Shown: piece by piece, positions 8,574 through 16,774 of the stretch
How the letters are laid out: each line of letters starts with the position of its first letter
Numbering within the stretch: the stretch's first letter is position 1
Assembly: GCA_021772295.1 (NCBI GenBank)
Contig: JAJFMG010000077.1
Coordinates: 1-20,281 of the forward strand
Length of the DNA: 20,281 bases
From: Chlamydiota bacterium
Lineage (GTDB): Bacteria > Chlamydiota > Chlamydiia > Chlamydiales > Simkaniaceae
Direction: 5' to 3'
Made by a program: the position numbers and the translations under genes
Notes under the pieces: generated by a model
The model's input: only the letters and a program-made list of their open reading frames with translations
Database searches by the model: none
Told to the model about the DNA's origin: nothing

Positions 8574-8602
8574 ATTATTTACAAAGGGAAGATCATTCCC
8601 AA
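8574..8602 (-). promoter_or_regulatory. Candidate sigma70-type promoter of the GH81 gene
   Basis: On the minus strand, TTGGGA (8602-8597) and AATAAT (8579-8574) are separated by exactly 17 bases, about 60 bases upstream of the ATG. A 5-bp inverted repeat (GGGAA/TTCCC, 8586-8600) overlaps the -35 box and spacer, so a regulator could compete here. Read from sequence only. Confidence 0.35.
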
Positions 8603-8612
8603 ATAAGGCAGC

Positions 8613-8642
8613 TTGCTTGCATATGAGCCTCCATGGCATAAT
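8613..8642 (+). promoter_or_regulatory. Candidate promoter of mtaB
   Basis: TTGCTT (8613-8618), an 18-base spacer and CATAAT (8637-8642) lie 30 bases upstream of the mtaB ATG in the divergent intergenic region. The match to consensus is moderate. Confidence 0.3.
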
Positions 8643-8671
8643 AACTCGCAAATCATTACTATTTTAGAAAA

Positions 8672-9937
8672 ATGTCAAATACAAAAAGATATAAGTTAGC
8701 AACTCTTGGCTGTAGAACCAATCAGTATGAATCGCAAGCCTATGCTGATCAATTATCCTCTCTTGGATACCAAGAGGCAAAAGAGGGCGAATTTGCTGAT
8801 ATCTGTATTGTAAATACTTGCACAGTAACTGAAAATGCAGACAAAAAAAGTCTTTATCAAATACGTAGACTAGCTAAAGAAAATAGAGGTTCGAAACTAC
8901 TTGTTACTGGGTGCTTAGCAGAAAGAGAGAAAAAAAAGATTGAAGCGCTAGATGGAGTGGATTTTGTTGTTCCAAATAAGGATAAAGAGGCTCTTTTATC
9001 AAATGTAATCACTGATGATTTACCTGAATTTTCTATTAAGAGATTTGAAGCGCATACAAGAGCGTTTGTGAAAATCCAGGATGGGTGTAATTCCTACTGT
9101 AGTTATTGTATTATTCCCTTTGTACGAGGAAGATCTAGATCTAAAACGCTTTCTCAAATTGTTTCTGAGATTAAGAGTCTTGTTGAGAATGGTTATCGAG
9201 AAGTTGTACTTACCGGTATTAACATTGGTGACTTTGATGGGAATGAGTCGCCTCCTAAAAGACTATCTGATTTGATCTATGCCGTTGATAATATTCCTGG
9301 CTTAGAGAGAATTCGAATATCATCGATTGACCCAGACGAGGTAGATGATGATTTAATTGATGCTATCAATTCTGCAAAACACACTTGCGCTTCAATGCAT
9401 TTAGTACTCCAAGCTGGATCTAATCTCACTTTAAAAAGGATGAATCGCAAATATACTAAAAAAGATTTTTTTTATGCAGCAAACCGCTTGCTTGTTGCGA
9501 ATCCTGATTTTACGTTTACCACAGATGTAATTGTGGGTTTCCCAGGTGAAACCGAAGAAGATTTCTTAGAGACCATGGACGTTGTGCAAAAAGTGCGTTT
9601 TTCTAAAGTACATATTTTCCCATATAGTGATCGTCCAAAAACTAGAGCATCACGTATGCCTGATAAAATTGAAGGACCTCTTATGACTGAGCGAAAAAAG
9701 AGACTACTTGTGCATGCGCAGCAAACAGCTCGTAGACTCAGAGAAACATATGTAGGTAAATCAATGAAGGTACTTCTTGAAGGATTGGATCCGAGTAGAG
9801 ATGGATATATCATGGGGCATACAGATAACTTTTTAGAAGTAAGTATCCCTAAAGGTAGTTTTAGATCGAATGATATTGTAGATGTGAAGCTAGTTTCGAA
9901 TGAGCCTGATGTGTTACTTGGAAAAATATGCGAATAA
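8672..9937 (+). CDS. mtaB: MtaB-type tRNA methylthiotransferase (t6A37 to ms2t6A37), radical SAM
   Basis: A 421-residue methylthiotransferase. The N-terminal UPF0004 domain has auxiliary cluster cysteines C14 (TLGCRTNQYE), C50 (VNTCTVT) and C81 (VTGCLAE). The radical-SAM motif CNSYCSYC has cysteines 139, 143 and 146. A C-terminal TRAM-like domain begins near residue 350. LGCRTNQYES, CTVTENADKKS and RISSIDPDEV favour MtaB (YqeV) over MiaB and RimO. The enzyme adds a methylthio group to C2 of threonylcarbamoyl-adenosine 37 in ANN-decoding tRNAs. A true MiaB is encoded at 18283-19608, so both A37 branches are present. The ATG at 8672 has only a poor ribosome binding site. Its 3' end overlaps the next gene by 10 bases. 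Confidence 0.9.
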   Translation: MSNTKRYKLATLGCRTNQYESQAYADQLSSLGYQEAKEGEFADICIVNTCTVTENADKKSLYQIRRLAKENRGSKLLVTGCLAEREKKKIEALDGVDFVVPNKDKEALLSNVITDDLPEFSIKRFEAHTRAFVKIQDGCNSYCSYCIIPFVRGRSRSKTLSQIVSEIKSLVENGYREVVLTGINIGDFDGNESPPKRLSDLIYAVDNIPGLERIRISSIDPDEVDDDLIDAINSAKHTCASMHLVLQAGSNLTLKRMNRKYTKKDFFYAANRLLVANPDFTFTTDVIVGFPGETEEDFLETMDVVQKVRFSKVHIFPYSDRPKTRASRMPDKIEGPLMTERKKRLLVHAQQTARRLRETYVGKSMKVLLEGLDPSRDGYIMGHTDNFLEVSIPKGSFRSNDIVDVKLVSNEPDVLLGKICE

Positions 9938-10995
9938 AAATAGATCAGAAGTACGCTCCATTTACTCATTTGCCAGGATCCTTTGTAATGATCCCCAAGA
10001 GCATGTATCGCATGCAAGTGTTTCCGACTAAACTTTGTTTAGAACATGTTGATACCAAAAAAGTTACAGAAATAGATATCCAGATTACTGGGCCTATCAA
10101 AAATTTTATAGTAATCTGTGATTTAGAAAAAGGAAACCTTCGTATTTCAGGAACTGCCTTAGAGGGCTATTTTTATTATACTATTTTTGCAACTGAAGAA
10201 AGCATTGATTTACATGTGAAGAGATGCTCAAAAGAGGGTATGACTTTTCGTATTGGCGCAAAGAAGCATCTCCTTAGATTAAAAGAGACTCATTCAATCA
10301 TAAAGGAAAAGTCTTCGTTATTGATTGTAACCAAGGAAAGAATTTCATTTGGAAACTACAAACAGCAAGACTTTGATAAAATCAAATCTAGACAAGACAT
10401 TTCTGAAATTATACCTCTTATCATGTTCTATGAGAGATATCTTCCTAAAGAGATTGAAGCATCTGCAGTTTCTATCCCGCTTCTTGTTGAATTAGAAAAA
10501 TTAATGGTATCAAGGAATCGAATTCAATTAGAGCAAGCAATTCTAAATGTTTTTAATGTTCATTTCGATGGTATATTGACATGTAGTTTTTCTGATAAGA
10601 ATTATTTAGGATTAATATCTTCTATTAATTCGAAAGAAAACAATACCCTTATCATTTTAAAAAAGTTTATCGACCTTCTAAAAAAACTTTTTTTTCATGT
10701 AGAGGGAATAAATATTAGTATCTTGCCACTGCTGCCTGTGTGCTTGCATGCTGGTCGGTATACAGGAATAAGGTCTGGAGATGTTTTTGCAAGTATTGAA
10801 TGGTCCAAAAAGCAAATTAAAAAAGTTGAGCTTTCTTCCATAGCTCTGAGTAATTTTAATCTGCATCTTCAAAAAGAGATCAAATCATATCGTGTTCGAA
10901 AGAACACAAAAGAAAAAGGGCAAAGAGTAAAAGCTACTGAATCACTTACGATTCCAAACAAGCAGATTCTTTACCTAGATCAATTTGAGAAATAA
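9928..10995 (+). CDS. Conserved protein of unknown function with a GH95-like C-terminal motif
   Basis: A 355-residue soluble protein with no signal peptide and no membrane segment. The N-terminal part (about 1-115) is beta-rich and begins with an APFTHLPGSFVMIP motif. The middle contains ISFGNYKQQDFDKIKSR (139-155) followed by DISEIIPLIMFYERYLPKE, then a helical stretch to about 260. Residues 265-303 read ILPLLPVCLHAGRYTGIRSG then FASIEWSKKQIKKVEL. This resembles the C-terminal beta-sandwich signature of GH95 alpha-L-fucosidases (LLPALP, then G-L-R-A-R-G-G-F, then W-x-x-G-x-L). No catalytic (alpha/alpha)6 barrel is apparent. It overlaps mtaB by 10 bases, so it is probably translationally coupled. 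I recall similar chlamydial proteins annotated only as hypothetical. A carbohydrate-related role is inference. Confidence 0.75.
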   Translation: MRIKIDQKYAPFTHLPGSFVMIPKSMYRMQVFPTKLCLEHVDTKKVTEIDIQITGPIKNFIVICDLEKGNLRISGTALEGYFYYTIFATEESIDLHVKRCSKEGMTFRIGAKKHLLRLKETHSIIKEKSSLLIVTKERISFGNYKQQDFDKIKSRQDISEIIPLIMFYERYLPKEIEASAVSIPLLVELEKLMVSRNRIQLEQAILNVFNVHFDGILTCSFSDKNYLGLISSINSKENNTLIILKKFIDLLKKLFFHVEGINISILPLLPVCLHAGRYTGIRSGDVFASIEWSKKQIKKVELSSIALSNFNLHLQKEIKSYRVRKNTKEKGQRVKATESLTIPNKQILYLDQFEK

Positions 10996-11186
10996 ACCAA
11001 TTTTTCTTAGACCCAGATAATTGCTTTAAATACTTGCTTGGGATTTCCTGCGATAAGTTGATAAAACGTTAATACCTTGGAAATAGCTTCTAGCAAGATA
11101 ATAAATTCCAGCTGCTGCTCACAGCTGTGCCAGATATATAATGCCACCTTGCGTTCCGGATTCTATTCTATAGGGGACATATGCAA

Positions 11187-11552
11187 TCAAGTAGGGCTAG
11201 TAATATTCAGAAACTTAGTTACACTTTGAATTAAGCTTTGTTCTGATGGATTTTCTTGACACTCATCTAAAATTTCTTCACTCTCATTTACTTCTTGTTC
11301 AACTTCATTCGAATTAAATATTTTAGATGCTAAGAAAGTAATACTCATGATTCCAATTGCTAAATATGTGTGAGTTATCGCTGCATTAACAAGAAGTGTG
11401 GTTAGAAAAAGAGTTCCAAGGGCAAAAATAAAGGGCTCAGCAACTTCTTTAATTTTGGATGCATTTTCATACAAATAATTTGTAATCGAAGAAAAATCAA
11501 AATAGGACATTTCAACGGGTTCTTCTGCAGATCTTGGGCTGACCGTCGCCAT
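11187..11552 (-). CDS. Small two-membrane-segment protein, Inc-like
   Basis: A 121-residue protein from an ATG at 11552 with a strong ribosome binding site (AAGAGG, 7-8 bases upstream). An upstream in-frame start at 11579 would add nine residues but lies before that site. Two close hydrophobic segments (about 41-58 and 62-78) are separated by a few residues and followed by an acidic tail rich in Glu (82-104). A two-lobed hydrophobic hairpin without a Sec signal peptide is the main recognition feature of chlamydial inclusion-membrane (Inc) proteins, which are type III secreted into the vacuole membrane. No specific family is recognised, and an ordinary small membrane protein is also possible. 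It diverges from glgB, with a palindrome in between. Confidence 0.65.
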   Translation of the reverse strand: MATVSPRSAEEPVEMSYFDFSSITNYLYENASKIKEVAEPFIFALGTLFLTTLLVNAAITHTYLAIGIMSITFLASKIFNSNEVEQEVNESEEILDECQENPSEQSLIQSVTKFLNITSPT

Positions 11553-11575
11553 AATTAATACCTCTTTTAGCAAAG

Positions 11576-11604
11576 ACATTAGAAAAAAAGATGTAATATA
11601 TCAA
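11576..11604 (-). promoter_or_regulatory. Candidate promoter of the small Inc-like gene
   Basis: TTGATA (11604-11599) and TAATGT (11581-11576) have a 17-base spacer, ending about 24 bases before the ATG. The -35 box overlaps the right half of the 16-bp palindrome at 11601-11616, a typical layout for repressor control. Confidence 0.4.
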
Positions 11605-11616
11605 GAATATTCTTGA
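11601..11616. repeat. Perfect 16-bp palindrome between divergent genes, candidate operator
   Basis: TCAAGAATATTCTTGA reads the same on both strands with no mismatch. It lies between the divergent Inc-like gene and glgB and overlaps the candidate -35 box of the former. There is no spacer loop, so it suits a dimeric DNA-binding protein better than an RNA hairpin. Confidence 0.55.
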
Positions 11617-11677
11617 GTTTTTGAGCAGAAACTTTGCAAAAAAACGCTTTAGGTACTACGTTGTGATCAAAAACCAA

Positions 11678-13804
11678 ATGAAAATTATGACCTTTGATTT
11701 TGAACAAAACGCGACATTACTGATGCAAGGAATACATCCTGATCCGCATTCCTATTTAGGAGTTAACCAGGGTGCAATCTATCTTCATAGACCGGGTCAT
11801 AATCACACGAGTATTTTACTTGGTTTAAAGGAAGTTTCAGCTTGTAAAACATCACATGATGGAATTTTTAAAGTAGAGTTAAACGATAAAAATTTACTCC
11901 CTACATATAAAGTTAAATTCGATAGTTGGGAAATAGATCCCTACTGCTTTGGACCCTCTTTTGAAAAAGAGGAAGCTGAGTTATTTCAAAGTGGGAAACA
12001 TTTTCAATTATATGACTTTTTAGGTAGTCATCAATTAGAGCTCAATGGACAGATTGGTTATCGTTTTCTTGTGTGGGCTCCAAATGCAAAAGGTGTGTCA
12101 TTAGCATTAGAGCGCCATGATTTTGATCCTTATCTTTTTCCTATGCGAAACAATCCGGAGTTTGGGATTTGGGAAATTTTTATTCCAGGTCTCAAAGAGT
12201 CTAGCTGCTACAAATATGCTATCTTTAGCAAAGAAAACACCTTTCAACTTAAAGCGGATCCATTTGCAAATTATGCCCAAATGCGACCTGAATTTGGATC
12301 AGTCACATACAATATTAACCACGTTTGGAAAGATGCAAACTGGATAAAAAAAAGAGAAGAATACAAAGTTAAAACAAGTCCCTTAAATGTTTATGAGGTG
12401 CATCTGGGTTCTTGGCAAAGAGATAATGGATCGTTTTTAAACTATCAAAAAATAGGTGCTAAGCTCGCATCTTATTGTAAGAAAATGCGTTATACCCATG
12501 TAGAATTACTTCCAATAACGGAGCATCCTCTTGATGAATCCTGGGGATACCAAGTAACGGGATATTTTGCGCCAACATCTAGATTTGGAACGCCACAAGA
12601 TTTTCAAGAAATGATAGAGATACTTCATGAAAATCAAATTGGTGTGATTCTAGATTTTGTACCAGGGCATTTTCCCATGGATTTATTCTCTCTGGCTCAG
12701 TTTGATGGATCATACCTATATGAGCATGAGGATAAAAGACTTAGATTTCATCCTGAATGGAATACACTTATTTTTGATTATGGTAAATCTCAAGTTAGAA
12801 ATTTTCTGATCGCAAGTGCTCTTTTTTGGATCGAGAAGATGCATGTGGATGGGCTACGTATCGATGCTGTTTATTCAATGCTTTATTTGGATTACGCTAG
12901 AAAAAAAGAAGAGTGGATTCCCAATCGATTCGGGGGAAGAGAAAATCTTGATGCGATTGCTTTTCTACAAGAATTAAATCAAGTTATTCATCACAAACAC
13001 AGTGGCGTAATTACGATCGCAGAGGATTGTTCAACGCATCCAGGAATTACTACTTTGGTTGAAGAGAAGGGCTTAGGTTTTGATTTAAAATGGAATATGG
13101 GATGGTCGCACGATACACTTCGTTTTTTTGTTAAAAAGGAGACTCATCGCTTCGAAGGATTTAAAGACATCACTCACGCCATTTGTTATTATTACAGTGA
13201 GAATCACCTCTCAATTTTATCACATGATGAGGTAGGCAATCACCTTCATCATTTAATTACACGTATGCCAGGAAGTGATTTTGAAAAGTTTGCAAATATG
13301 AGGCTCTTACTTAGCTTCCAAATGTGTCACCCCGGTAAAAAGGGGACTTTTATGGGGATTGAATTCGCGCATGTTGATAGTTGGAATTGTGTAGGAGAAC
13401 TTTCCTGGGAACTTTTAGAAAATAAAACCCATTATCAATTTCAAACTTTCGTATCTGATCTCAATGAATTCTATCTCAATAGTCCGTCACTTTTTCAAAA
13501 GGATTTTGAAAAAGACGGTTTTGTAGTTTTAGAAAGTATTGGAAATAGCAAAATCACTTATTCCTATTTGAGAATAGCAACAGATCATCAATTGATATGT
13601 ATTCATAATTTTTCAAGTAAACCGATTTTTGAGCATCAAATTCAGCACAACTTTGATGGGAAGCCCTCTATCTGCCTCAATTCTGATAGTAAAAAATATG
13701 GAGGAAAAGACTATCCCTGCAATTTTACAGTTAAATCAGGATTGTTTTTACTTGATCTTCCTCCACTAAGTACTATTATGGTTGATTTTTCTAAGGGAAC
13801 ATAA
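11678..13804 (+). CDS. glgB: 1,4-alpha-glucan (glycogen) branching enzyme, GH13
   Basis: Transfers alpha-1,4 chains to make alpha-1,6 branches in glycogen. The N1 domain begins near HSYLG. A CBM48-like module (GYRFLVWAPNAKGVSLALE) and the GH13 barrel follow. Catalytic residues are the nucleophile Asp396 (LRIDAV), acid/base Glu449 (TIAEDCS) and Asp517 (LSHDEV). Branching-enzyme motifs EWIPNRFGGRENLDAI and GLGFDLKWNMGWSHDTL are present. The C-terminal all-beta domain ends PPLSTIMVDF. With the chosen ATG it has 708 residues (E. coli 728). The start is uncertain: TTG 11621 would add 19 residues unlike the family, ATG 11687 would remove three, and none has a clear ribosome binding site. Chlamydiae are known for glycogen metabolism; no other glg gene is in the window. 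The ligA start lies just after its stop. Confidence 0.94.
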   Translation: MKIMTFDFEQNATLLMQGIHPDPHSYLGVNQGAIYLHRPGHNHTSILLGLKEVSACKTSHDGIFKVELNDKNLLPTYKVKFDSWEIDPYCFGPSFEKEEAELFQSGKHFQLYDFLGSHQLELNGQIGYRFLVWAPNAKGVSLALERHDFDPYLFPMRNNPEFGIWEIFIPGLKESSCYKYAIFSKENTFQLKADPFANYAQMRPEFGSVTYNINHVWKDANWIKKREEYKVKTSPLNVYEVHLGSWQRDNGSFLNYQKIGAKLASYCKKMRYTHVELLPITEHPLDESWGYQVTGYFAPTSRFGTPQDFQEMIEILHENQIGVILDFVPGHFPMDLFSLAQFDGSYLYEHEDKRLRFHPEWNTLIFDYGKSQVRNFLIASALFWIEKMHVDGLRIDAVYSMLYLDYARKKEEWIPNRFGGRENLDAIAFLQELNQVIHHKHSGVITIAEDCSTHPGITTLVEEKGLGFDLKWNMGWSHDTLRFFVKKETHRFEGFKDITHAICYYYSENHLSILSHDEVGNHLHHLITRMPGSDFEKFANMRLLLSFQMCHPGKKGTFMGIEFAHVDSWNCVGELSWELLENKTHYQFQTFVSDLNEFYLNSPSLFQKDFEKDGFVVLESIGNSKITYSYLRIATDHQLICIHNFSSKPIFEHQIQHNFDGKPSICLNSDSKKYGGKDYPCNFTVKSGLFLLDLPPLSTIMVDFSKGT

Positions 13805-13805
13805 A

Positions 13806-15800
13806 ATGACAACGAAAGAAAAATATTTAGAGCTTATTGAAACCATTCAAAAACATGATTTTCATTATTACTTAGAAGCAAAACCTAAAATTTCTGATTA
13901 TGAATATGATCAGCTTATCAAAAAAGTAGAGAACATTGAAAAAGAGCATCCCGATTGGGTGGTTCCTTTTTCTCCAACGAAGCGTGTTGGAGAAATGCCT
14001 TCAAAGGGATTTACGCAAGTAAATCACTCTGTTCCTATGCTATCGCTTAGTAATACCTATTCACGAGAAGAAGTAGAAGATTTTGTGAAAAGGGTTCAAA
14101 AGAATATTGAAAAAAAAAATATTGCACTTAGTTTAGAACTAAAAATGGATGGCACCGCTGTTTCTATTCGTTATGAAAACGGGATTTTAATCAGAGGTGT
14201 GACTCGAGGTAATGGGAAAAGAGGGGATGATATTACTCAAAATATCAAGACAATAGCATCTCTTCCTCTGAAATTAAAAGGTATTGATATCCCTGATGTT
14301 TTAGAAATAAGGGGAGAGGTTTTCCTACCTGAGAAAAAATTTATTGAGCTTAATGAAGAGAGAAGAGATGCAGGCGAAGATACCTGGGCTAATCCTCGCA
14401 ACGCAGCAGCGGGTTCTTTAAAACTTCTTAATTCAAAAGAAGTGGCAAAAAGAGGCTTGGATATTATCTGTTATGGCGTTGTAGAAGGAGGTGAAAATCT
14501 TATTCGTCAATCGGAAGTTCATCCCTTTTTAAAAGGGCTTGGCTTACCCGTTTGCCAGGATAAGCATGTAAAAACTTGTACTTCAATTGAAGAAATTTTT
14601 GCATTCATTGATCAGATCCAATCGATAAGATCTAAACTCCCTTTTGAAATTGATGGGTTTGTTTTAAAGGTTGATGAACTTAAATATCACGACTTGCTTG
14701 GATCAACAGGTAAAAGTCCAAGGTGGGCAACTTCCTATAAATTTCCACCTGATCAAGTAACGACTGAAATCAGAGATATTACCATTCAGGTAGGTAGGAC
14801 TGGTGTACTCACTCCAGTAGCAGAACTTAAGCCAGTATTATTATCAGGTAGTACAATATCTCGAGCAACCCTACATAATGAAGAAGAGATCGAAAGAAAG
14901 GATATTCGAATAGGGGACAGCGTTATTCTTGAAAAAGGAGGCGATGTTATTCCCAAAGTTGTTTCGGTAGATATTAGCAATAGAAAACCTACATCTTCGA
15001 AATGGAAAATGGTCGAAACTTGTCCTATATGTCATGCTAAAACAATAAAGCGCGATGATGAAGTAGCAACTAGATGTTCGAATACAAAAAACTGTCCAGG
15101 ACAAAACCTTAGAAGAATTATTTATTTTGCATCTAAAAATGCTATGAATATTGAAAACCTAGGTATAAAGGTAATTGAAAAACTTGTTTCAGAGCGTTTG
15201 ATTAAGAATATTTCTGATATATATTCTCTTCAAAAAGAAGACTTACTTAAACTAGATGGATTTAAAGAAAAGTCTGCACAAAACATCTTGGACTCGATTG
15301 AAAAATCAAAAAATGCAACTTTTGCTAGATTTCTTTTTTCTTTAGGAATTCCATATGTTGGAACAGGTGTAGCAGAGATTCTTGCTGAGAATGCTAGAAC
15401 ACTTGAAAAGCTACAAAAACTTAGTAAACACGATCTTCTAGAAATTGACGGGATAGGAGAAAAAGCAGCTAATTCTATTGTTGGTTTTTTTGCAGATCCA
15501 GATCAAAAAGATGAAGTGAATCACTTACTTCTTAGAGGCGTTAAAATACAACCTATGAAACCAAAAATGCAAAACCATGCATTTTCAGGAAAAACATTTG
15601 TGTTGACGGGAACTTTACAGAATTACTCACGTAAGGAGGCAACAGATCTTATAAAAGAAAGAGATGGTAAGGTAACTGGAACTGTCAGTAAGAAAACTGA
15701 TTTTTTATTAGTGGGTAGTGAAGCAGGATCCAAGCTTGAAAAGGCTAAAAAACTTAACGTTGAAATTCTTTCGGAAGAAGCATTTGCAAAAATGCTTTAA
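13806..15800 (+). CDS. ligA: NAD-dependent DNA ligase
   Basis: Seals 3'-OH/5'-phosphate nicks using NAD+ in replication and repair. At 664 residues (E. coli 671) it has the complete domain order. Domain Ia contains HDFHYYLEAKPKISDYEYDQL. The adenylation domain has the nucleophile Lys113 in ELKMDG. An OB fold follows. The zinc finger uses C406, C409, C424 and C430, which match the E. coli cysteines at a constant offset of two. Helix-hairpin-helix repeats (LLKLDGFKEKSAQNIL, LLEIDGIGEKAANSIV) precede a C-terminal BRCT domain (FSGKTFVLTGTL and onward). The usual TRGDGxxGED reads TRGNGKRGDD here. The ATG at 13806 is one base after the glgB stop, with AAGGGA about 9 bases upstream inside glgB. An earlier ATG at 13782 would add eight residues unlike the family. 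Likely co-transcribed with glgB. Confidence 0.95.
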   Translation: MTTKEKYLELIETIQKHDFHYYLEAKPKISDYEYDQLIKKVENIEKEHPDWVVPFSPTKRVGEMPSKGFTQVNHSVPMLSLSNTYSREEVEDFVKRVQKNIEKKNIALSLELKMDGTAVSIRYENGILIRGVTRGNGKRGDDITQNIKTIASLPLKLKGIDIPDVLEIRGEVFLPEKKFIELNEERRDAGEDTWANPRNAAAGSLKLLNSKEVAKRGLDIICYGVVEGGENLIRQSEVHPFLKGLGLPVCQDKHVKTCTSIEEIFAFIDQIQSIRSKLPFEIDGFVLKVDELKYHDLLGSTGKSPRWATSYKFPPDQVTTEIRDITIQVGRTGVLTPVAELKPVLLSGSTISRATLHNEEEIERKDIRIGDSVILEKGGDVIPKVVSVDISNRKPTSSKWKMVETCPICHAKTIKRDDEVATRCSNTKNCPGQNLRRIIYFASKNAMNIENLGIKVIEKLVSERLIKNISDIYSLQKEDLLKLDGFKEKSAQNILDSIEKSKNATFARFLFSLGIPYVGTGVAEILAENARTLEKLQKLSKHDLLEIDGIGEKAANSIVGFFADPDQKDEVNHLLLRGVKIQPMKPKMQNHAFSGKTFVLTGTLQNYSRKEATDLIKERDGKVTGTVSKKTDFLLVGSEAGSKLEKAKKLNVEILSEEAFAKML

Positions 15801-15805
15801 AAATA

Positions 15806-15826
15806 GTGGGCACCTAAAGTGCCCAC
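15806..15826. terminator. Hairpin terminator between convergent ligA and the Inc-like gene
   Basis: GTGGGCAC, loop CTAAA, GTGCCCAC: a perfect 8-bp GC-rich stem just after the ligA stop. On the minus strand it is followed by TATTTTT, so it is best as the terminator of the Inc-like gene. On the plus strand no T-run follows, so ligA termination there would be weaker. Confidence 0.75.
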
Positions 15827-15845
15827 AGATTATGGTTTAGACAGA

Positions 15846-16604
15846 CTAACCAGCCCATTCATTCTCTGACACACTTTCTGTAGCTGCTAAAACTCTGTCT
15901 TGCTCATTAGCCTCATGTCTAATAAGAGTCTGTAATGCACGTACTTCGAAAGGGGTGCTTGGTGTTTGATCTATAGGATTAAAGAAATTGTAGGAAGCAT
16001 AGAAAGCCCCAATCGTAGCTGTTGTGACAGCTCCAACAATTGCACCTGTAATCAGAGAAGGGACAGCAAGCATCCCACCTGCGAAGCCTGCAGCAGCTGA
16101 TACAAAAAGCATCCCAGTTAAGATTGTGCAGTTTCTAGCCCGATTATAAGATAGTTCTACTCTGTCTCTATGAGCTGAAGCAAGCTTACGTCCAGTTTCT
16201 TGTAGCTCGGGTGATGGTAGTTCACTATAATCCTTCTTTTGAAGATAGTCAGTTGCTCGTTTGAGTTCTGCGGCTTCTTTTTGTAGATTTGTAAATACCC
16301 ATCCACCAACTAAAGCAATGAGAATTAATGAGCACCCACCAGCTGTTGCTGCAGAATTTTGTCTTGCCTCTTCTTGATCTTCTCTATTGAACTGTCTCCT
16401 TTCTGCCATTGAACTAGTATCATGATAAACATTTACATTTGATGTTCTTGAATCTTGTCCAAAGGGTAATCCAAGACTAAGGCTTGGTGCGGCTGGCTGC
16501 CTTCCAGCGTAAGGCGCAGAAGGACTTGGCAGATTTGAGCTTGAAGCAGGTGGGTAGTAATCCTGAACCCCTTGAAAAAATGTATTTAATGATGTTGTAA
16601 GCAT
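15846..16604 (-). CDS. Inc-like membrane protein, paralog 1
   Basis: A 252-residue protein with a Ser/Pro-rich, signal-peptide-free N-terminus (1-65), the kind of disordered leader seen in type III secreted chlamydial proteins. A first hydrophobic segment lies at about 89-107. A charged block runs 107-158 (LQKEAAELKR to RARN). A large two-lobed hydrophobic region at 159-206 (from CTILTGMLFV) is followed by a hydrophilic tail. Residues 107-166 match the next gene's product at about 37 of 60 positions by eye, and the tails share QTPS and an L-I-x-H-E motif, so the two arose by duplication. The ATG has a strong GAGGTG ribosome binding site, which lies inside a 10-bp inverted repeat. The inclusion-membrane role is inferred from the hydrophobicity pattern; no named family is recognised. 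Confidence 0.72.
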   Translation of the reverse strand: MLTTSLNTFFQGVQDYYPPASSSNLPSPSAPYAGRQPAAPSLSLGLPFGQDSRTSNVNVYHDTSSMAERRQFNREDQEEARQNSAATAGGCSLILIALVGGWVFTNLQKEAAELKRATDYLQKKDYSELPSPELQETGRKLASAHRDRVELSYNRARNCTILTGMLFVSAAAGFAGGMLAVPSLITGAIVGAVTTATIGAFYASYNFFNPIDQTPSTPFEVRALQTLIRHEANEQDRVLAATESVSENEWAG

Positions 16605-16605
16605 A

Positions 16606-16636
16606 ATTCACCTCATGAATTTATTTTGAGGTGAAT
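16606..16636 (-). promoter_or_regulatory. 10-bp inverted repeat covering the ribosome binding site of Inc-like paralog 1
   Basis: ATTCACCTCA at 16606-16615 and its exact complement TGAGGTGAAT at 16627-16636 are separated by 11 bases. Read on the minus strand, the second arm contains the GAGGTG ribosome binding site, 1 base before the ATG. In RNA this would hide the site in a stem. The first arm touches the candidate -10 box, so a DNA operator is the alternative. Confidence 0.5.
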
Positions 16637-16663
16637 ATTATTGTTTTGTAAGTATTACTGCAA
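16635..16663 (-). promoter_or_regulatory. Candidate promoter of Inc-like paralog 1
   Basis: TTGCAG (16663-16658), a 17-base spacer and TAATAT (16640-16635). The same TTGCA-R, 17-base, TAA-Y-AT arrangement precedes paralog 2. The -10 box overlaps the upstream arm of the inverted repeat by two bases. Confidence 0.45.
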
Positions 16664-16774
16664 TAAAAAAAGTGTTAATCTGAAATAAATCACACTTTTC
16701 TATTTAGTTCAAAATTCATTAATTTAACTAAAACAACTTTTATTAAATAATTTATAAGAAAAATTGTATTGAAA

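Noticed and set aside
9472..10017. A 181-codon minus-strand open frame
   Set aside because: It is antisense to mtaB and the next gene, has no recognisable motif, and both sense genes are well supported.
9928..10995. Calling this gene an alpha-L-fucosidase
   Set aside because: Only a short C-terminal motif resembles GH95; catalytic domain and active-site residues are not visible.
11109..11127. CAGCTG inverted repeat as a terminator in the 10996-11186 convergent gap
   Set aside because: Only a 6-bp stem of a self-complementary word, no T-run on either strand; nothing else definite is seen in this 191-base gap.
11621..11677. N-terminal extension of GlgB from TTG 11621
   Set aside because: The extra residues are basic and unlike branching-enzyme N-termini, there is no ribosome binding site, and the added stretch would run into the divergent promoter region.
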